From Amphibalanus amphitrite (Eukaryota; Arthropoda; Thecostraca; Balanomorpha; Balanidae): 64,000 bases of DNA. The notes under the pieces are model-generated. The model ran no database searches. It saw only the letters and a program-made list of their open reading frames with translations, and was not told the origin of the DNA. Of this stretch, positions 1-10,957 are shown piece after piece. The number at the start of each line of letters is the position of its first letter. Within the stretch, counting starts at the first letter, position 1. Location of the stretch: assembly GCF_019059575.1 (NCBI RefSeq), contig NW_024881623.1:959988-1023987 (forward strand), written 5' to 3'. Both the position numbers and the translations under genes were made by a program.

Positions 1-80
1 CAAGATTGTCCCCCCCCCCGCCATCTGCTCCGGAAGACGGCGGTTCTACCCCTTGATATTTCTAGATCCGGAGGCCGATT

Positions 81-995
81 TTAACCCTCGCCCGCACATG
101 GGAGGGGGGTGGTTGCCACCCCCCCCCCCCCAGGCAGTCTTTCTGCTCTGCACTCAACATTTTTAAAGCTAGAAGGCTGATTTTTCGTATAGCTGCTCGT
201 CTATCCTTTCTTGATGTCCACTAAAAATTTCAAGTTTCTGTGATTTTTGGTTTCGGAGATATGACCTTGTTTTTCAGGTCATGTCATGACCCAAATGGCC
301 AATTCTCAACATCTTGCGTTTGCCATGGGCCTTGTGAGCTTTTGACACCCTGATTTCGGCCTTTTTTGCCAGTCTTACCTCCCACCTATCATGGAACATG
401 TTGTTCGACGATGTACAGGGGTCAAGGTCAGGGTCAAGGTCAACCTAGGTCATCTAAGATAATTGCGTTTTAGGCAAGCTGAATTTACTTTTTGTGAAGT
501 TTTTTTGACTGCATTTTTGGTAAAAGCTTCTCAGATCATGATTTCATGTGATATGGACCCAAAAACAATCGGTGCACACATCAGTATACACACAGACACA
601 CACAGACATACAAACACATATAATTGACCTTGACCTAACTTGACCTGAAATGACCTCAGCAGCAAAATTCTGGTCGGATAGTGTGACAAAGAGGTTCTAG
701 CTGGCTTGGCACCAGAAAACAGCATCGTCATCGGTATTTGATAAGCAGCGCACTTGATATCCAACGGTGACCCAAAACAGCAACATTTTTTAGTTTGACC
801 TGACCTGGAAGGTCAATGACTGACCTGAGAAGGTAAAACTGGGTATCATTGGATTTGTCTCTTCCCAAAGAATCTTTTTGGTCTTTAATGCTAAGCTCTA
901 TCTCCAACAGGAACGAAATGGCGCGGGGGGGGGGTGGCAACCCCCCCCCATGTGCGTTCTAGGATGGGAAAATGGCATGTGCGGGCGAGGGTTAA
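81..995. mobile_element. TTAA-flanked MITE, piggyBac-like
   Basis: Both ends carry TTAA (81-84 and 992-995), directly followed or preceded by a perfect 16-bp inverted repeat CCCTCGCCCGCACATG. A poly-G/C stretch follows the repeat at both ends (about 105-130 and 925-950). TTAA target duplication and CCC-type termini are the hallmarks of the piggyBac superfamily. No transposase reading frame is present, so it is non-autonomous. The interior carries many AGGTCA/TGACCT hexamers (about 270-455 and 625-830) and an AAATTTCAAG...GGAGATAT phrase at 219-266 that recurs in other elements of this window. Confidence 0.75.
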
Positions 996-1060
996 CCCTC
1001 GCCCGTGTCGACGTTTTGTCAGCCACTCGCACACATGGAGGGGGGTTCGTTGGACATCCC
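992..1060 (+). repeat. Second end of the same TTAA family, abutting
   Basis: The TTAA at 992-995 is immediately followed by CCCTCGCCCGTGTCGACG and then CACACATGGAGGGGGG. This mirrors the left end of the element at 81-995. It looks like another left terminus sharing the same TTAA, as from a neighbouring insertion or a half-element. No matching right end was found downstream. Confidence 0.45.
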
Positions 1061-1191
1061 CAGTCCCCACTCCACCCCTGCCCAGAGCCTTTCGGGCCGT
1101 GACCGAGCTAGGGCTTCGCGGAAAAAACGAGTGCGTTGCCCGTGACAAAAAAAAACGATGATACCCAATTTCAACGCCCTAGGTCATTGGT

Positions 1192-1340
1192 GTGAACAAT
1201 CGATACAGAGTCCACGGCATATTGGGGTGAGGAAGATGAATTTTAGTATACCTACTATATGTTTGGTCATTATAATCAAAGTTAGCAATGAGCAATGCGT
1301 CGGTGTAGTGATGCTAATGCCCGGCATAAATATACATTCT
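1192..1340 (+). repeat. Dispersed repeat, copies at 20.1 and 22.9 kb
   Basis: The segment with GAGTCCACGGCATATTGGGG and AATCAAAGTTAGCAATGAGC recurs at about 20,057-20,157 and 22,840-22,925. There it is split by a 2.7-kb insertion. No coding potential is seen. Confidence 0.75.
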
Positions 1341-1470
1341 TAGACGATACCGCGAAAACGAAATAATTCTATCGAGAGTTTTCAAAGGATCTCATGCACG
1401 AGGCCTTGGCCGAGTGCATGAAATTCTTTGAAAACTCGAGATAGAAATATTTCGTCGCGGTAGAGTCCTA
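1340..1470. repeat. Foldback hairpin element, family 1, copy 1
   Basis: This is a near-perfect palindrome with arms of about 60 bases. It begins GACGATACCGCG and ends CGCGGTAGAGTCC, and its apex reads GCACGAGGCCTTGGCCGAGTGC. A second copy lies at 13,834-13,964. The whole element can fold into one long hairpin and encodes nothing. Confidence 0.85.
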
Positions 1471-1474
1471 TAGT

Positions 1475-1571
1475 CCGTTTTTCTTAAGTTTGCCCCTCAC
1501 TGTAAACGTCTCTTTGAACACAGCACGAGAATTGCTTGCTGAATTACTGAGAAAACTGGTTAGCGCACATT
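1475..1571 (-). repeat. Dispersed repeat, inverted copy of 13,436-13,530
   Basis: The sequence around TTTGCCCCTCACTGTAAACG is the reverse complement of 13,436-13,530. In both places it lies beside a family-1 foldback, so the hairpin and this segment may belong to one larger element. Confidence 0.75.
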
Positions 1572-1724
1572 GTATTGTAGATATGAATAATATTTTCAAA
1601 AATAAGTTTTGAACACCGACGATTTAACGTTATGTTAAGCGCCGTGCAATTTATTTATTAGTTCAGACATAATTCCTGAGAAGTCGTCTATCCCTGTGGG
1701 GCTGTAGGTATTGGCAGATACGAT

Positions 1725-1955
1725 TTACGAGTCTGTGAATATATATTCCCGACCGGGGCTGGGAAAATGCGTTTTATTCACCGAGGTTTTTGTGCGGAGG
1801 ACCGAGTGCCGGTAGGCACGAGGTCCGTAGCCAAAAACCGAGGTGAATAAAACTGCATTTTCACAGCCCAAGGTTGGGAAGAGATTTACCACATGCCGTA
1901 CAGGCGCAACAGTTAATATCATATTCATTTGGTATTATATATTATATTCTTAATG
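1725..1955. repeat. Foldback hairpin element, family 2, copy 1
   Basis: A palindrome at 1756-1869 runs from GGGCTGGGAAAATGC to its complement GCATTTTCACAGCCC, with apex GACCGAGTGCCGGTAGGCACGAGGTC. It is followed by an AT-rich tail TTAATATCATATTCATTTG. The same block recurs at 7205-7870, where it is interrupted by an insertion. The apex words CCGAGTGC and GCACGAGG are shared with foldback family 1. Confidence 0.8.
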
Positions 1956-3159
1956 GCCGTTTTCACGACGGAATAGCAGGCATCTATTTAATCCCCATTT
2001 GATCCTTAAGTTCCTCAGGAATTTTAGTAGTTCTTTTTAGTAGGTTCCCCAGCTTTCGAATGAATGGTGCGTTAGTTTGCTATTTTTCTATTAAATATCA
2101 CATCGATTTACTTTATCTAAGGATTTATCACTGATATCAACATAAAGCGTAAGCACAATTATAAAATTATGAAATTATTAAATACTAGTACAATAGTTAA
2201 AAAAAGATACTGAGTTGCCAGGCTACAAAGAATATATTCATTTATGGCGCACGACAGACATTTAGAAAGCAGCGCCCTGTTTTATTGCACGCTGCTAGCC
2301 GCTTCCATTGGGTTTTGCAGGCCGTCGTCATTGGTCGTTACACGTATGATGTCACGCGACTTGTGGCCTGTCACGGCTCTTTAATGATCTCCACTAAATG
2401 AATGCAACAATGGCCTTTTAAGTTGATCTCTGTGGCCATCTGTCTATGGAGCGACCAATATGAAAGTTGGGTGAATTTACCGGGGTTACATGACTATGAG
2501 CAAGCAAATGTGTATCAGGAATGGATTTAGGTGGAGAATTGCGCTGGACCATGAGTGCTCGAACGCTCCCAATTCCACGCCGGTTTGGCTTTGGAGCCGA
2601 GACAGACGATGCGGGTCAAGGTCACCGCTGGGGTAACGGTGGATTGGCTGCGCCCGAGCACCCGTAACGCGGCACAATTCTCCATCTATGGATTTTCCTA
2701 TTCGCTCAGCATTGTGATAGGCGTTCGTAATAGCATTTACTCTGCTCATGTACCTATCCCCGGTTATTTAAAAGAAGTTTTTGTGGGGGAATATCACGGC
2801 TTTAGGTACTCGGTGGCCCTATTCACGACTTTCAAAGAATGCTCCGATAACTAAACACCGCACAGACCTACTGCATTAGTGAATCTGACAGAATGTCTGT
2901 GGAATTACATCCCCCCTCACCACACCCCTAAAAACTCATCCAGTGTCCAAAACCACTTTTATCGACTCGCCAAAAAAAAAAAAACACACCACACATACAC
3001 ACACAAAGCATGGGGCATGTCAGCTCTCAGTTCATTTATTATTGTCTTTACCATGGTTCAATTGCATTGCGCGATTTAAAGCACGTGAGTGCCTATATAG
3101 TATATATGTAGAAAATAATATCTACAGCAAAACATCCAAAATTACAAAGGCTACAATGC
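1956..3159. other. Unassigned stretch
   Basis: It opens with GGCCGTTTTCACGACGGAA (1953-1971), a terminus-like 19-mer found again inverted at 6472-6490. The rest is AT-rich with no repeat I recognise. A 99-codon open frame at 2555-2854 (+) has no motif that I know and no splice or promoter support, so I do not call it a gene. Confidence 0.4.
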
Positions 3160-3646
3160 TTAAAGGGACCCTCCCACCTTCAAAAAAGTTTATGAATTGG
3201 CATGAAAGTGATGTCGCTCGGTTCAGAAAGAGCGAAAACGAATATCTACCAAATTTCACCGAAAAATATTCACCGGTTTTCAAGATATTAGACTTTTACT
3301 TTTGTTTACTTTTTTTGGGACCTCCGCTGTTTCTAGCGACTTTATTTTAGAAGTGCGGCGTTTGCGGCAGATGTTGCGCGCAAATAGCATATACCACCGC
3401 GTGCTACAAAACGTTTTAGTCAAACATTTAAAAATCGTTAGATATTTGCGCTGACGTCACACATTCAGAGGGGTATTCCTAAGCATTAGCCCCTCTGAAT
3501 CAAAATGCTGCAATTTTGAAATTCAATATTTCCGATTTAAGGCATTTCTCGATGTTGTGAGTGCCGAAACCGGTAATTGTGAGCCAGGGACCCCATTTTG
3601 GCTATCTCAACTCAAATCTAATGTTAAGGTGGGAGGGTCCCTTTAA
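3160..3646. mobile_element. 487-bp TTAA-flanked MITE
   Basis: Both ends read TTAA plus the perfect 17-bp inverted repeat AGGGACCCTCCCACCTT (3160-3180 and the complement at 3626-3646). The TTAA flank suggests piggyBac-type mobilisation, although the terminus is AGGG rather than CCCT. The interior has the phrase CCAAATTTCACCG...TTTTCAAGATATT at 3246-3291, shared in form with other elements here. No transposase is present. Confidence 0.75.
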
Positions 3647-5780
3647 AAAGTAGGTTCATCAAGGAAGCCCATTTTTACTTGCGTTGTGTTCCCAACCATG
3701 CGATTCCAACGCAGGCTATTCGCAACGTCTGTTAATTGGCACGTTAACAACTGACAAGCCGCCACCGCTGCCACTTATTCATAGATGGTTGATATCGCAG
3801 CTTGGGCGTCAGCAGCGCGGCCCACAACGCGTCGGCGCCAGCGCACGCAGCTGTTGGCACTCGGCAGCCGGTGTTGCGACTTAACGGCCGGCCGGCCCCA
3901 TGAAGGAGAAGCTCTTGGTGAAGCTTTGTGATCGCCTCATAGCCGCCTTGGATGTCATCTTTCTTGGCAGATCCATCCGTTTAGATGGTACGGTGCAGTC
4001 TGGATAAAGGACGAAGTCCAACGCCGATAACCCCGCGACCGCCACCCCACAACGTGGCCGCAGACCGAACGGGCGTGAGGGCCGTAAGGGCCACCCCGCC
4101 ATCCGGTAGGTGGCTGAGCAGCCGGGCGCAGCGGCGCCTGGGCGGCGGCCGCGCTGAGATGAAGTCCCAAACCGCCATGTCGCCATCACCGCCATCACCA
4201 TTGCTGCAGCTGTTCCCAACCGCCTCAATCGCCGCCGTTTTGCCAGCAGTCGCGCCGCGGAATGGCAGAAGCTCCAGAGTAGCCTCCAGCGCCCCTCTCC
4301 GCACGTGTGCAGGTGCTTTGCGGCCGCCGGGTCCGACGTCCAGGCAGAACATGATATTTCCATGCTGCTCCGACGGTGGGCTGGTCTTGTTTGGGCGTTC
4401 CTCCACTGTGACGTCGGTCACGCCTGCCCCGGCCAGGGCGCAGAGGCCGACGTGTCACCATCCGGTTGCAGTCCTCAGTCGGGTCGCAACGTGTACCTCT
4501 TCCGCAGCGTGGAGCGCGCTCCCGCTGGGCAGCGACACAGCCAAAAGTAGCATAGCATGCGGGCGGCCAGCGCTGCGCCGGACAGCGGACCCATGCCGGG
4601 GGTATGCCGGTCTCGGCCATTAGCGGGGTCGTCGGGGCCGAGGCTGTACATACAGCTGGTGACCGCGTGAGCCGCCAATCGAAGCTCACGGCTTATAAGC
4701 TCGACGCGGGCATCACACGCCGTCCCGATGGGAGCTCCACGACGCCGCCGCGAACTCCAGCGCGGCTCGCAGCGCGAAGACCAGTACGGACGGCCGGGGC
4801 AAACGGCGTGCGGGAGTCGCAGGCGACGTTCTGCGGACAGAAAGGGTTGGGCATAAGCTGGTCGGCAGGACACTCTTGAGCCGAGCCTTTGATGTAATTA
4901 CAGATGATCCAGAAGCATGCACAAAAATTCATGACACACTATTCTCATTTATGTATTTGCTACATATGATATGATATACCAGCTCATGATCAGTGACGCA
5001 TTCTGGGCAATATGTTCTAAAGTGAAGTAACTGAAGTTACAGCTTAAAAGCTAAAAAAACAGCTTAAAAAAAACACACACACACATTCGATAGCTTATGA
5101 GAATAACATGCCTTGTGTGCTTAGTGCAGGAAAATATTTTTTCACTTTTTTAGAAACAGCAAAAGAGTTGTCAACAAGCCATGTCAACTATCTAAACAAT
5201 TTTTATGGAAACTGCTCTAGCTAGCTTAAAGTTCCACAACGTTTCCGGAGCACCGTACCCAAACTCAGTTCATGTTACAAGAAAAAACAGTAATAATGCC
5301 TCCTAACTTTGAATGAAATATAGGTATGAGTAATTTGATTTGGAAAGCAACAAATTTCCGCACATCATTTTAGCAAAATTACTATTTTCTTCAGCCATCA
5401 GGTTACACAAAACTATAGTAAACTTTATGATCTAGTTTACAAAAAACCAAAGCCCCGATTTTAACAAATGTAGATAAAATTTAAACAATTTTAAAAAATG
5501 TATCGTGGAGAAAATGAAAAGTGTAGATTTGTAAAGCCGGGATATATCAATTTCACGGATTAGGCACTTAAAGAAATATCTTCACCTTTCTTTGAGCCAC
5601 CAGCCTTCACCCAAGTTTTACACGAATGTAGTGAAGCAGACAATGTGGCAACTCAAAATTGTGATGGTTTGAGATAATTATGACGGTAAAAGAAAAAGCA
5701 ACACAAGGTTCCTTACCGTCGTTTTTTCACATGGGTTCAGATGAGGCTTCAACTGTTGCCGACCTGAGGAGCTATAGGGA
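3647..5780. other. Unassigned stretch with GC-rich block
   Basis: From 3880 to 4880 the DNA is GC-rich and several frames stay open on both strands for 130-210 codons. These overlap each other and none shows a recognisable domain. The minus strand near 4700-4930 has a cysteine-containing run, but frame and start are uncertain. From 4930 to 5780 the sequence is AT-rich with nothing recognisable. Confidence 0.35.
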
Positions 5781-5869
5781 CTTGAGCTTTCCAAAACTCA
5801 ATTTCTAAGGGCACTGAGCAGTGTTTGGCTTTCACACGAATGCGATAGTAAGTTATATGAAGTTGACAA

Positions 5870-6060
5870 AGCAAGCAAAGCAAAGCATGATGCCCCGCGC
5901 GTCCGCCCGCGACCACGCCCCGCGTCCGACTCCCGACCGCCGCGTGACCCGAGGCGCCCGGCGGTCACGTGACCTACCGGCCGGGACTGCAAACGGCCTT
6001 CACCACCATTCTTGTATGACGTCATATCCTACTGAGGTGCTGATTGGTCGGAATTAGATA
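5870..6060. promoter_or_regulatory. CpG-rich block, possible promoter
   Basis: A sharp CpG-dense island (5880-5980) sits in AT-rich surroundings. It contains an E-box-like GTCACGTGACC and is followed by TGACGTCA (CRE, about 6016) and a CCAAT-type ATTGG at about 6043. The combination is typical of animal promoters. No first exon can be tied to it. Confidence 0.35.
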
Positions 6061-6489
6061 CCTGAAGGTAATTATCTGCCGTAGTTATTTTTGTTTCATT
6101 GTTTTGCGTGTTTTCTTATATGAAATGTAATTAAAAAATTTGTCATATTTTAATCACCATTAAAACATAACTGAATAGGTATAAAAGAGAACTCGATATA
6201 TACTTTCCTTGTTTTTAAGAATTCCGGAATTAGATACCCGAGGGAGCAAAGAGGGAGCAAGTTGCCACGCTGATTTAATACCTCATAGTCGAAAGGTGGG
6301 CTACTAGAACCAAAAATTGCTGTGTTTGTAAATAAATAAGTGATTTGAGGGCAAAAAATGCCCAGATTTAAACTTCTAAAATTATTTTGAACATAAAATA
6401 TTTCAGTTTGAGGGATGTTAAGGCCTCTAAGGGTAGGTACTTTTTAGGTATCAAATAAGTTCCTCTGCGAAAGTTCCGTCGTGAAAACG

Positions 6490-7105
6490 GCCAATATGGT
6501 GTTAATATTCTATTAATACTATGTTCATATTTATAGTCACCGCGATTATTTTTTGTGTTTTTCATTATTTGGCGGCGCTGGCCGTTGAGTATGCAAGATG
6601 AAATTCCCTTCTTTTACCTTATTTAGGGTTTGAAAAGGCTGAGGATGAAGATGGTGAAGCGCCAGAAGTTAGAATAAACTATGAAGATATGGAGTCCAAC
6701 AGGAGTGAGGAAACTGTGAGAAAAAAACTAAAAATTGGGTGAAACGCTGAATCAAACGCGTCTTAGATCCCAGCTGGAACAATATCCAAATGTTTAAATG
6801 TGGCTCGTTGATGCTTCGCGCATTTAAAGTGTTCGTTTTTTGCGTGAATTTTGTTGTAATAATGAGTAGGTACTCTGACCATGTTATGCAGCAATAAATA
6901 CATTGGCATTGGAACGATACTTACCCTTGTTTAGTTGAATTACGTTGACAGCAAAAGTAAGTGAAAACGCCGTCACTTAATTTTGCTCACTTCTGCTGTT
7001 GCTGTTAGTGAACACACAATCTGTAAATATCTTCTTTGGATTTGGTTCTTCCGCTCAGAATATTCAGTAAAACTTTGTCTGGGAAAATCAAAATGACCAC
7101 GGTCC
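6490..7105 (+). repeat. Segmental duplication, copy 1
   Basis: This matches 7860-8051 plus 9199-9635, allowing for a 1147-bp insertion in the second copy. Both copies contain an exon-like frame, an AATAAA and the terminal words CAGAATATTCAGTAAAA. Copy 1 keeps the un-inserted site at 6671-6680 (AGAATAAACT). Confidence 0.85.
6627..6915 (+). pseudogene. Exon-like 3' terminal exon, unknown protein
   Basis: A good splice acceptor (TTCTTTTACCTTATTTAG, ending 6626) is followed by a 37-codon acidic, charged frame. The frame includes AEDEDGEAPEVR and ends in RKKLKIG before TGA at 6740-6742. AATAAA follows at 6893. The arrangement is that of a last exon. The same exon appears in the duplicate at 7990-9270, interrupted by a transposon. 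I do not recognise the protein. It could be the tail of a host gene caught in a repeat, or a chance frame; the duplicate suggests it moves as part of a repeat. Confidence 0.3.
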
Positions 7106-7106
7106 G

Positions 7107-7205
7107 AAATCGTTTCCCAAATACCTTAAACATTAGCCACAGCCGGTCCGAAAGCTTTTCCCAAAATCACGTGCTAATACTAAAGGGATATCTCGGCATG
7201 TGGTA
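7107..7205 (+). repeat. Dispersed repeat, copy at 13,288-13,385
   Basis: Both copies share the words CGTTTCCCAAATACCTT, ACATTAGCC, CACGTGCTAAT and AAAGGGATATCTCGGCATG. No coding potential is seen. Confidence 0.75.
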
Positions 7206-7870
7206 ATATATATTCCCGACCGGGGCTGGGAAAATGCGTTTTATTCACCGAGGTTTTTGTGCGGAGGACCGAGTGCCGGTAGGCACGAGGTCCGTAGCCA
7301 AAAATCGAGGTGAATAAAACTGCATTTTCACAGCCCAAGGTTGGGCAGGGCTGTCTCATCCCTATCTCCGTAACGTGTCGTGTGCGACCAATGACGTCAC
7401 GGCATTGCGGCGTTCTGATTGGGCGGCAGCTCTGAATCGCCCGACTGGTGGTCCCCGCTCGACAAGCGCACGTGCGCCGACTAGACATTTGTAGTGGCAT
7501 TGACGGCAGAAAAAGTGAGGTAATGCAGAGCTCTGAATATACTTGAATAGAGTCTAAGCCGTTAGTAATACGTAAAAACGTCAGATAGGTTTCTTGTTCG
7601 TCTTGATTCGAGGTTTTATGTGATATAATTTTTACCTTAGTGTCGAGTCTGTCAGCTATGTGGGAGAGCCCTAAAGTTGGGTCATTTTCCATAGGATTGC
7701 ATTACAGCCGTCCGACCCTTCGTACCTGTGACGTCACGGAAATCGCTGCTTCGGCCTAATGAGCATACCTTCTATATAGGGCCTTGAAGGTTGGGAAGAG
7801 ATTTACCACATGCCGTACCCGCGCAACAGTTAATATCATATTCATTTGATATTATATATTATATTCTTAT
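7205..7870. repeat. Foldback family 2, copy 2, interrupted
   Basis: The palindrome at 7223-7336 matches the one at 1756-1869. The AT-rich tail resumes at 7787. The gap between them is an insertion, because the uninterrupted copy at 1870-1878 shows a single AAGGTTGGG where this copy has two. Confidence 0.8.
7346..7786. mobile_element. 441-bp MITE with AAGGTTGGG duplication
   Basis: The insertion is flanked by AAGGTTGGG at 7337-7345 and 7787-7795; the empty site at 1870-1878 has one copy. Its ends read CAGGGCTGTCTC... and ...ATAGGGCCTTG, a short imperfect CAGGG/CAAGG inverted terminus like that of hAT elements. An 8- or 9-base target duplication fits hAT. The interior has two TGACGTCAC palindromes (about 7393 and 7730). 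No transposase is present. Confidence 0.65.
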
Positions 7871-9635
7871 TATTGTGTTAATATTATATTAATACTATGT
7901 TAATATTTATAGTCATCGTGATTATTTTTGGTGTTTTTTTATTATTGGGCGGCGTTGAATATGAAAAATGAAATATCCTACTTCCCCCTTATTTAGGGTT
8001 TGAAAAAAGCTGAGGATGAAGATGGTGAAGCGCCAGAAGTTAGGACAAACTCACAGGGGAGCACTGCCGCTTCAACCCTATTGGCCGTAGTGTCTAACGG
8101 TGGCGGCCATATTGCGCAGACCAGGAGACGGCTGCCGCCTGTGTTGAGGAATAGGGAATTCGGGACCTCGATTTACGTTTGCGGCCGCCGTATCCGTTAC
8201 GTTCAAGTTACGTAGATACGGAACCCGGCAACCTACGCAGAATTGAGTGGGGAACACGATCGTATCTTCAGAATTCCTCAAATTCACTCGCCGGACCTAC
8301 ATTTGCCCCGGCCGAGGGGGTTGATTGAACCCACCTCGCTAATGCGCCGCTAATTAAACTAGAATTAAGCGGTAAAGTGGTCGTATGCGGCAAAGTATAA
8401 TGCAGAGTGACTGGTAGGAACCCGCTGTAAGGGTTTCAGGTCAACCGGTGACCTCTGAGGTCAGGTCATGTGATCTAAGGCACGGGTTCGGTTTTTGGTC
8501 AATAACTTCGCCAAAAATGGCCGTAGAGCCGCGATTTTGGCATCATCGTGTTCAGCTAGCTCAGGCGCATCGAGTGATATACTTTTTGTTCCGGTCAGGT
8601 CAACTTAGGGTGTTGACCTCAGGTCAAGGTCAGGTCAGCACCCCCAGGTCACGAAGTTGGTCGAAAGAGGTCATGTCGCATATCATTCGATTCGGCAGGT
8701 CTTCCTGAGTCCATTGGTGGCTTTCCTGACTCGCTAGCTCAATTTGATCGGGAGTTATTGAAGGAAAATCGTGACCCTTGTGACGTCACGAATGACGTCA
8801 CGCAAGGGCAACAATGCAAATATGAAGCATAGAACCTTGCAAAGACTGCATGAAATCATGATTCTATATGCTTGAGATAGTTTCAGATCATTCTCGGCGC
8901 CAAAATAGCAATTTTCATATTTCCCCATTGATTTATAAGGGTTTAACGTATTAGGTTCCTTGTATCTAAGGATTTTTTAGGATTTCATCTTGTTCTCCAC
9001 TCAATTCTGCGTAAGATACCGGGTTCCGTGTCCACATAGCTTGAATGTAACGGATGCAGCGACTGCAAACGTAAATCGAGGTCCCGAATTCCCTATTCCC
9101 CAACACAGGCGGCGGCCGCTTCCTGGTCTGCGCAACATGGCGGCACCGTTGGACACCATCTGGCGGCCGATGCGCATTCCACATTATAGAGTTCAGTGGA
9201 CAAACTATAAACATATGGAGTCCAGCAGGAGTGAGGAAACCGTGAGGAAAACTGAAAATTGGGTGATACGCTGAATCAAACGCGTCTTAGATCCCAGCTG
9301 GAACAATACCAAATGTTTATTGTGGCTCGTTAAGATGCTTCGCGCATTTAAAATGTTCATTTTTTTGCGTGCATTATGTTGTAATAATGAGTACTCTGAC
9401 CATGTTCTGCAGCAATAAATACATTGGCATTGGAACGATACCTAAAACCTATCCTTGTTTAGTTGAATTACGTTGACAGCAAAAGTAAGTGAAAACGCCA
9501 TCACTTAATTTTGCTCACTTCTGCTGTTGCTGTTAGTGAACACACAATCCGTAAATATCTTCTTTGGAATTGGTTCTTCCACTCAGAATATTCAGTAAAA
9601 TTTTGTCTGGGAAAATCAAAAAGCCCTAGGGCCGA
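7860..9635 (+). repeat. Segmental duplication, copy 2, interrupted
   Basis: The outer parts 7860-8051 and 9199-9635 align with 6490-7105. The exon-like frame is cut by the 8052-9198 insertion. The copy ends near TCTGGGAAAATCAAAA (9605-9620), where the two copies diverge. Confidence 0.8.
8052..9198. mobile_element. 1147-bp foldback transposon, 8-bp target duplication
   Basis: It is flanked by GACAAACT at 8044-8051 and 9199-9206, and the paralogous empty site is at 6673-6680. Long inverted arms of about 190-220 bases (about 8085-8275 and 8970-9180) share GGGAATTCGGGACCTCGATT and CGCAGACCAGGA. The ends start CAC(A/T)G. The 8-bp duplication suggests the hAT superfamily. The centre holds AGGTCA-rich DNA (8430-8660) and paired TGACGTCAC palindromes near 8780. 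There is no transposase gene. Confidence 0.8.
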
Positions 9636-9639
9636 ATCT

Positions 9640-10957
9640 ATCTTACTATTTGAACAGGATCCATCTGTCTGTTTGTCCGCCACGCCGTGTAGTGGGTTCA
9701 ATTTAGCCGGCCTACAGGGCAGACGGTATATCGTAGGGGGTTGAAATTTGCACACCTTATAGGTGACAGAGCGGGTCAGTGCCTTTTCTAGGTTTCGGCT
9801 CGCTGGGGTGCACGGTTCGCGCGTGGGGCGCGCTGGAAGAACGCCAATGGAATTTTGATCGGTTCGTAGATCTTCATTGAGAGCCGAGGTCGACAAACTC
9901 TGTGGACTAAATGCATGCCGATCGGTGGCGGGTGCCTCGCATTGGCGGATGGGCAAGTTTTAATTTGAATAAATAGTGGCGAGAGATTGTGTAGATTTTC
10001 GTTGAATGGCAACAGTTTGTGATAGGAATTTACAAATGCACCGCGTTTGTCGCAATGCGTCACATTTGTCCCAAGGCTCCATCTTCGTCGCAAATCGCAC
10101 AGTTTTGTCAAATATAGTCCGATATGGGTGCAATTTGGTGCCAGGATGCATACTCACCCAACAGGTTCAGATGCGCCGCATTTGACGCCATGCGCCACAT
10201 TTGTCACAATGCGCCATTTCCGACAAATACGATTAAGCGTAATGGAATGGCACGAAGATGAGCAGGGCTAGAAGCACTTTCAAAGTATGATTCTTTTTTT
10301 AGTGACCTGACATGACCCAGCGGTATTGGTAGGGGTAGGGGTAGGGGTAGTGGTAGGGGTAGTGGTAGGGGTAGTGGTAGGGGTAGTGGTAGGGGTAGTG
10401 GTAGGGGTAGGGGTAGTGGTAGAGATAGGGGTAGGGGTAGTGGTAGGGGTAGTGGTAGGGGTAGTGGTAGGGGTAGGAGTATGGGTAGTAGTAGTGGTAG
10501 GGGTAGGGGTAGGGGTAGATGTAGTGGTAGGGGTAGGGGTAGGGGTAGTGGTAGGGGTAGGGGTAGTGGTAGGGGTAGTGGTAGGGGTAGTGGTAGTGGT
10601 AGGGGTAGTGGTAGGGGTAGGGGTAGGGGTAGTGGTAGGGGAAGGGGTAGTGGTGGAGGCAAAAGTTGAACAGTGGCCCGGGCTGATCCCAGCTGGACGA
10701 GAGGTGACCTATGTGACCTGGCCTGACCCAAAGTGACCGGGGCTGACCCCTTTGACCCGTATTGACCCCGTATCACCCAAATTTCATCCAACAATGCCCT
10801 CAGAACAGTTCTTTTTTAAATTCTCTTCACATTTCCGTCCATATCTATGCTTCTAGACAACACATCGACATGAATCAAACACCATTCGAAAGCAAATTGG
10901 CTGGTGCCGCAATTTTTACCTACCACGCAGCAAAGCAAGTGGCGCAGCCGCTTGTCT
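9640..10957 (+). repeat. Composite 1.3-kb repeat, unit 1
   Basis: The order is segment A (9640-10325), a GGGGTA array (10,326-10,662), then segment B (10,663-10,957). The next unit starts at 10,958 with the same TCTATCTTACTATTTGAACAGG, so the units are tandem. Segment A ends in degenerate sub-repeats of CGCAATGCGNCACATTTG type. Segment B is rich in TGACC words. A minus-strand frame through segment A stays open in all four main copies, but no domain is recognised. Confidence 0.8.
10326..10662 (+). repeat. GGGGTA/GTGGTA hexamer array
   Basis: A period-6 array of GGGGTA and GTGGTA runs with few interruptions. The G-rich strand has many runs of four G and could form G-quadruplexes. Open frames through it encode only Gly-Val or Pro-Leu repeats and are artefacts. 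Confidence 0.95.

Noticed and set aside
3881..4932. Several 130-210-codon frames on both strands, some cysteine-rich
   Set aside because: They overlap in GC-rich DNA where stops are rare. No frame shows a domain, conserved start or splice context.
1953..6490. Single 4.5-kb transposon between the paired 19-mers
   Set aside because: The sequence just inside the two ends does not match further and the flanks give no clear duplication, so separate decayed elements are as likely.
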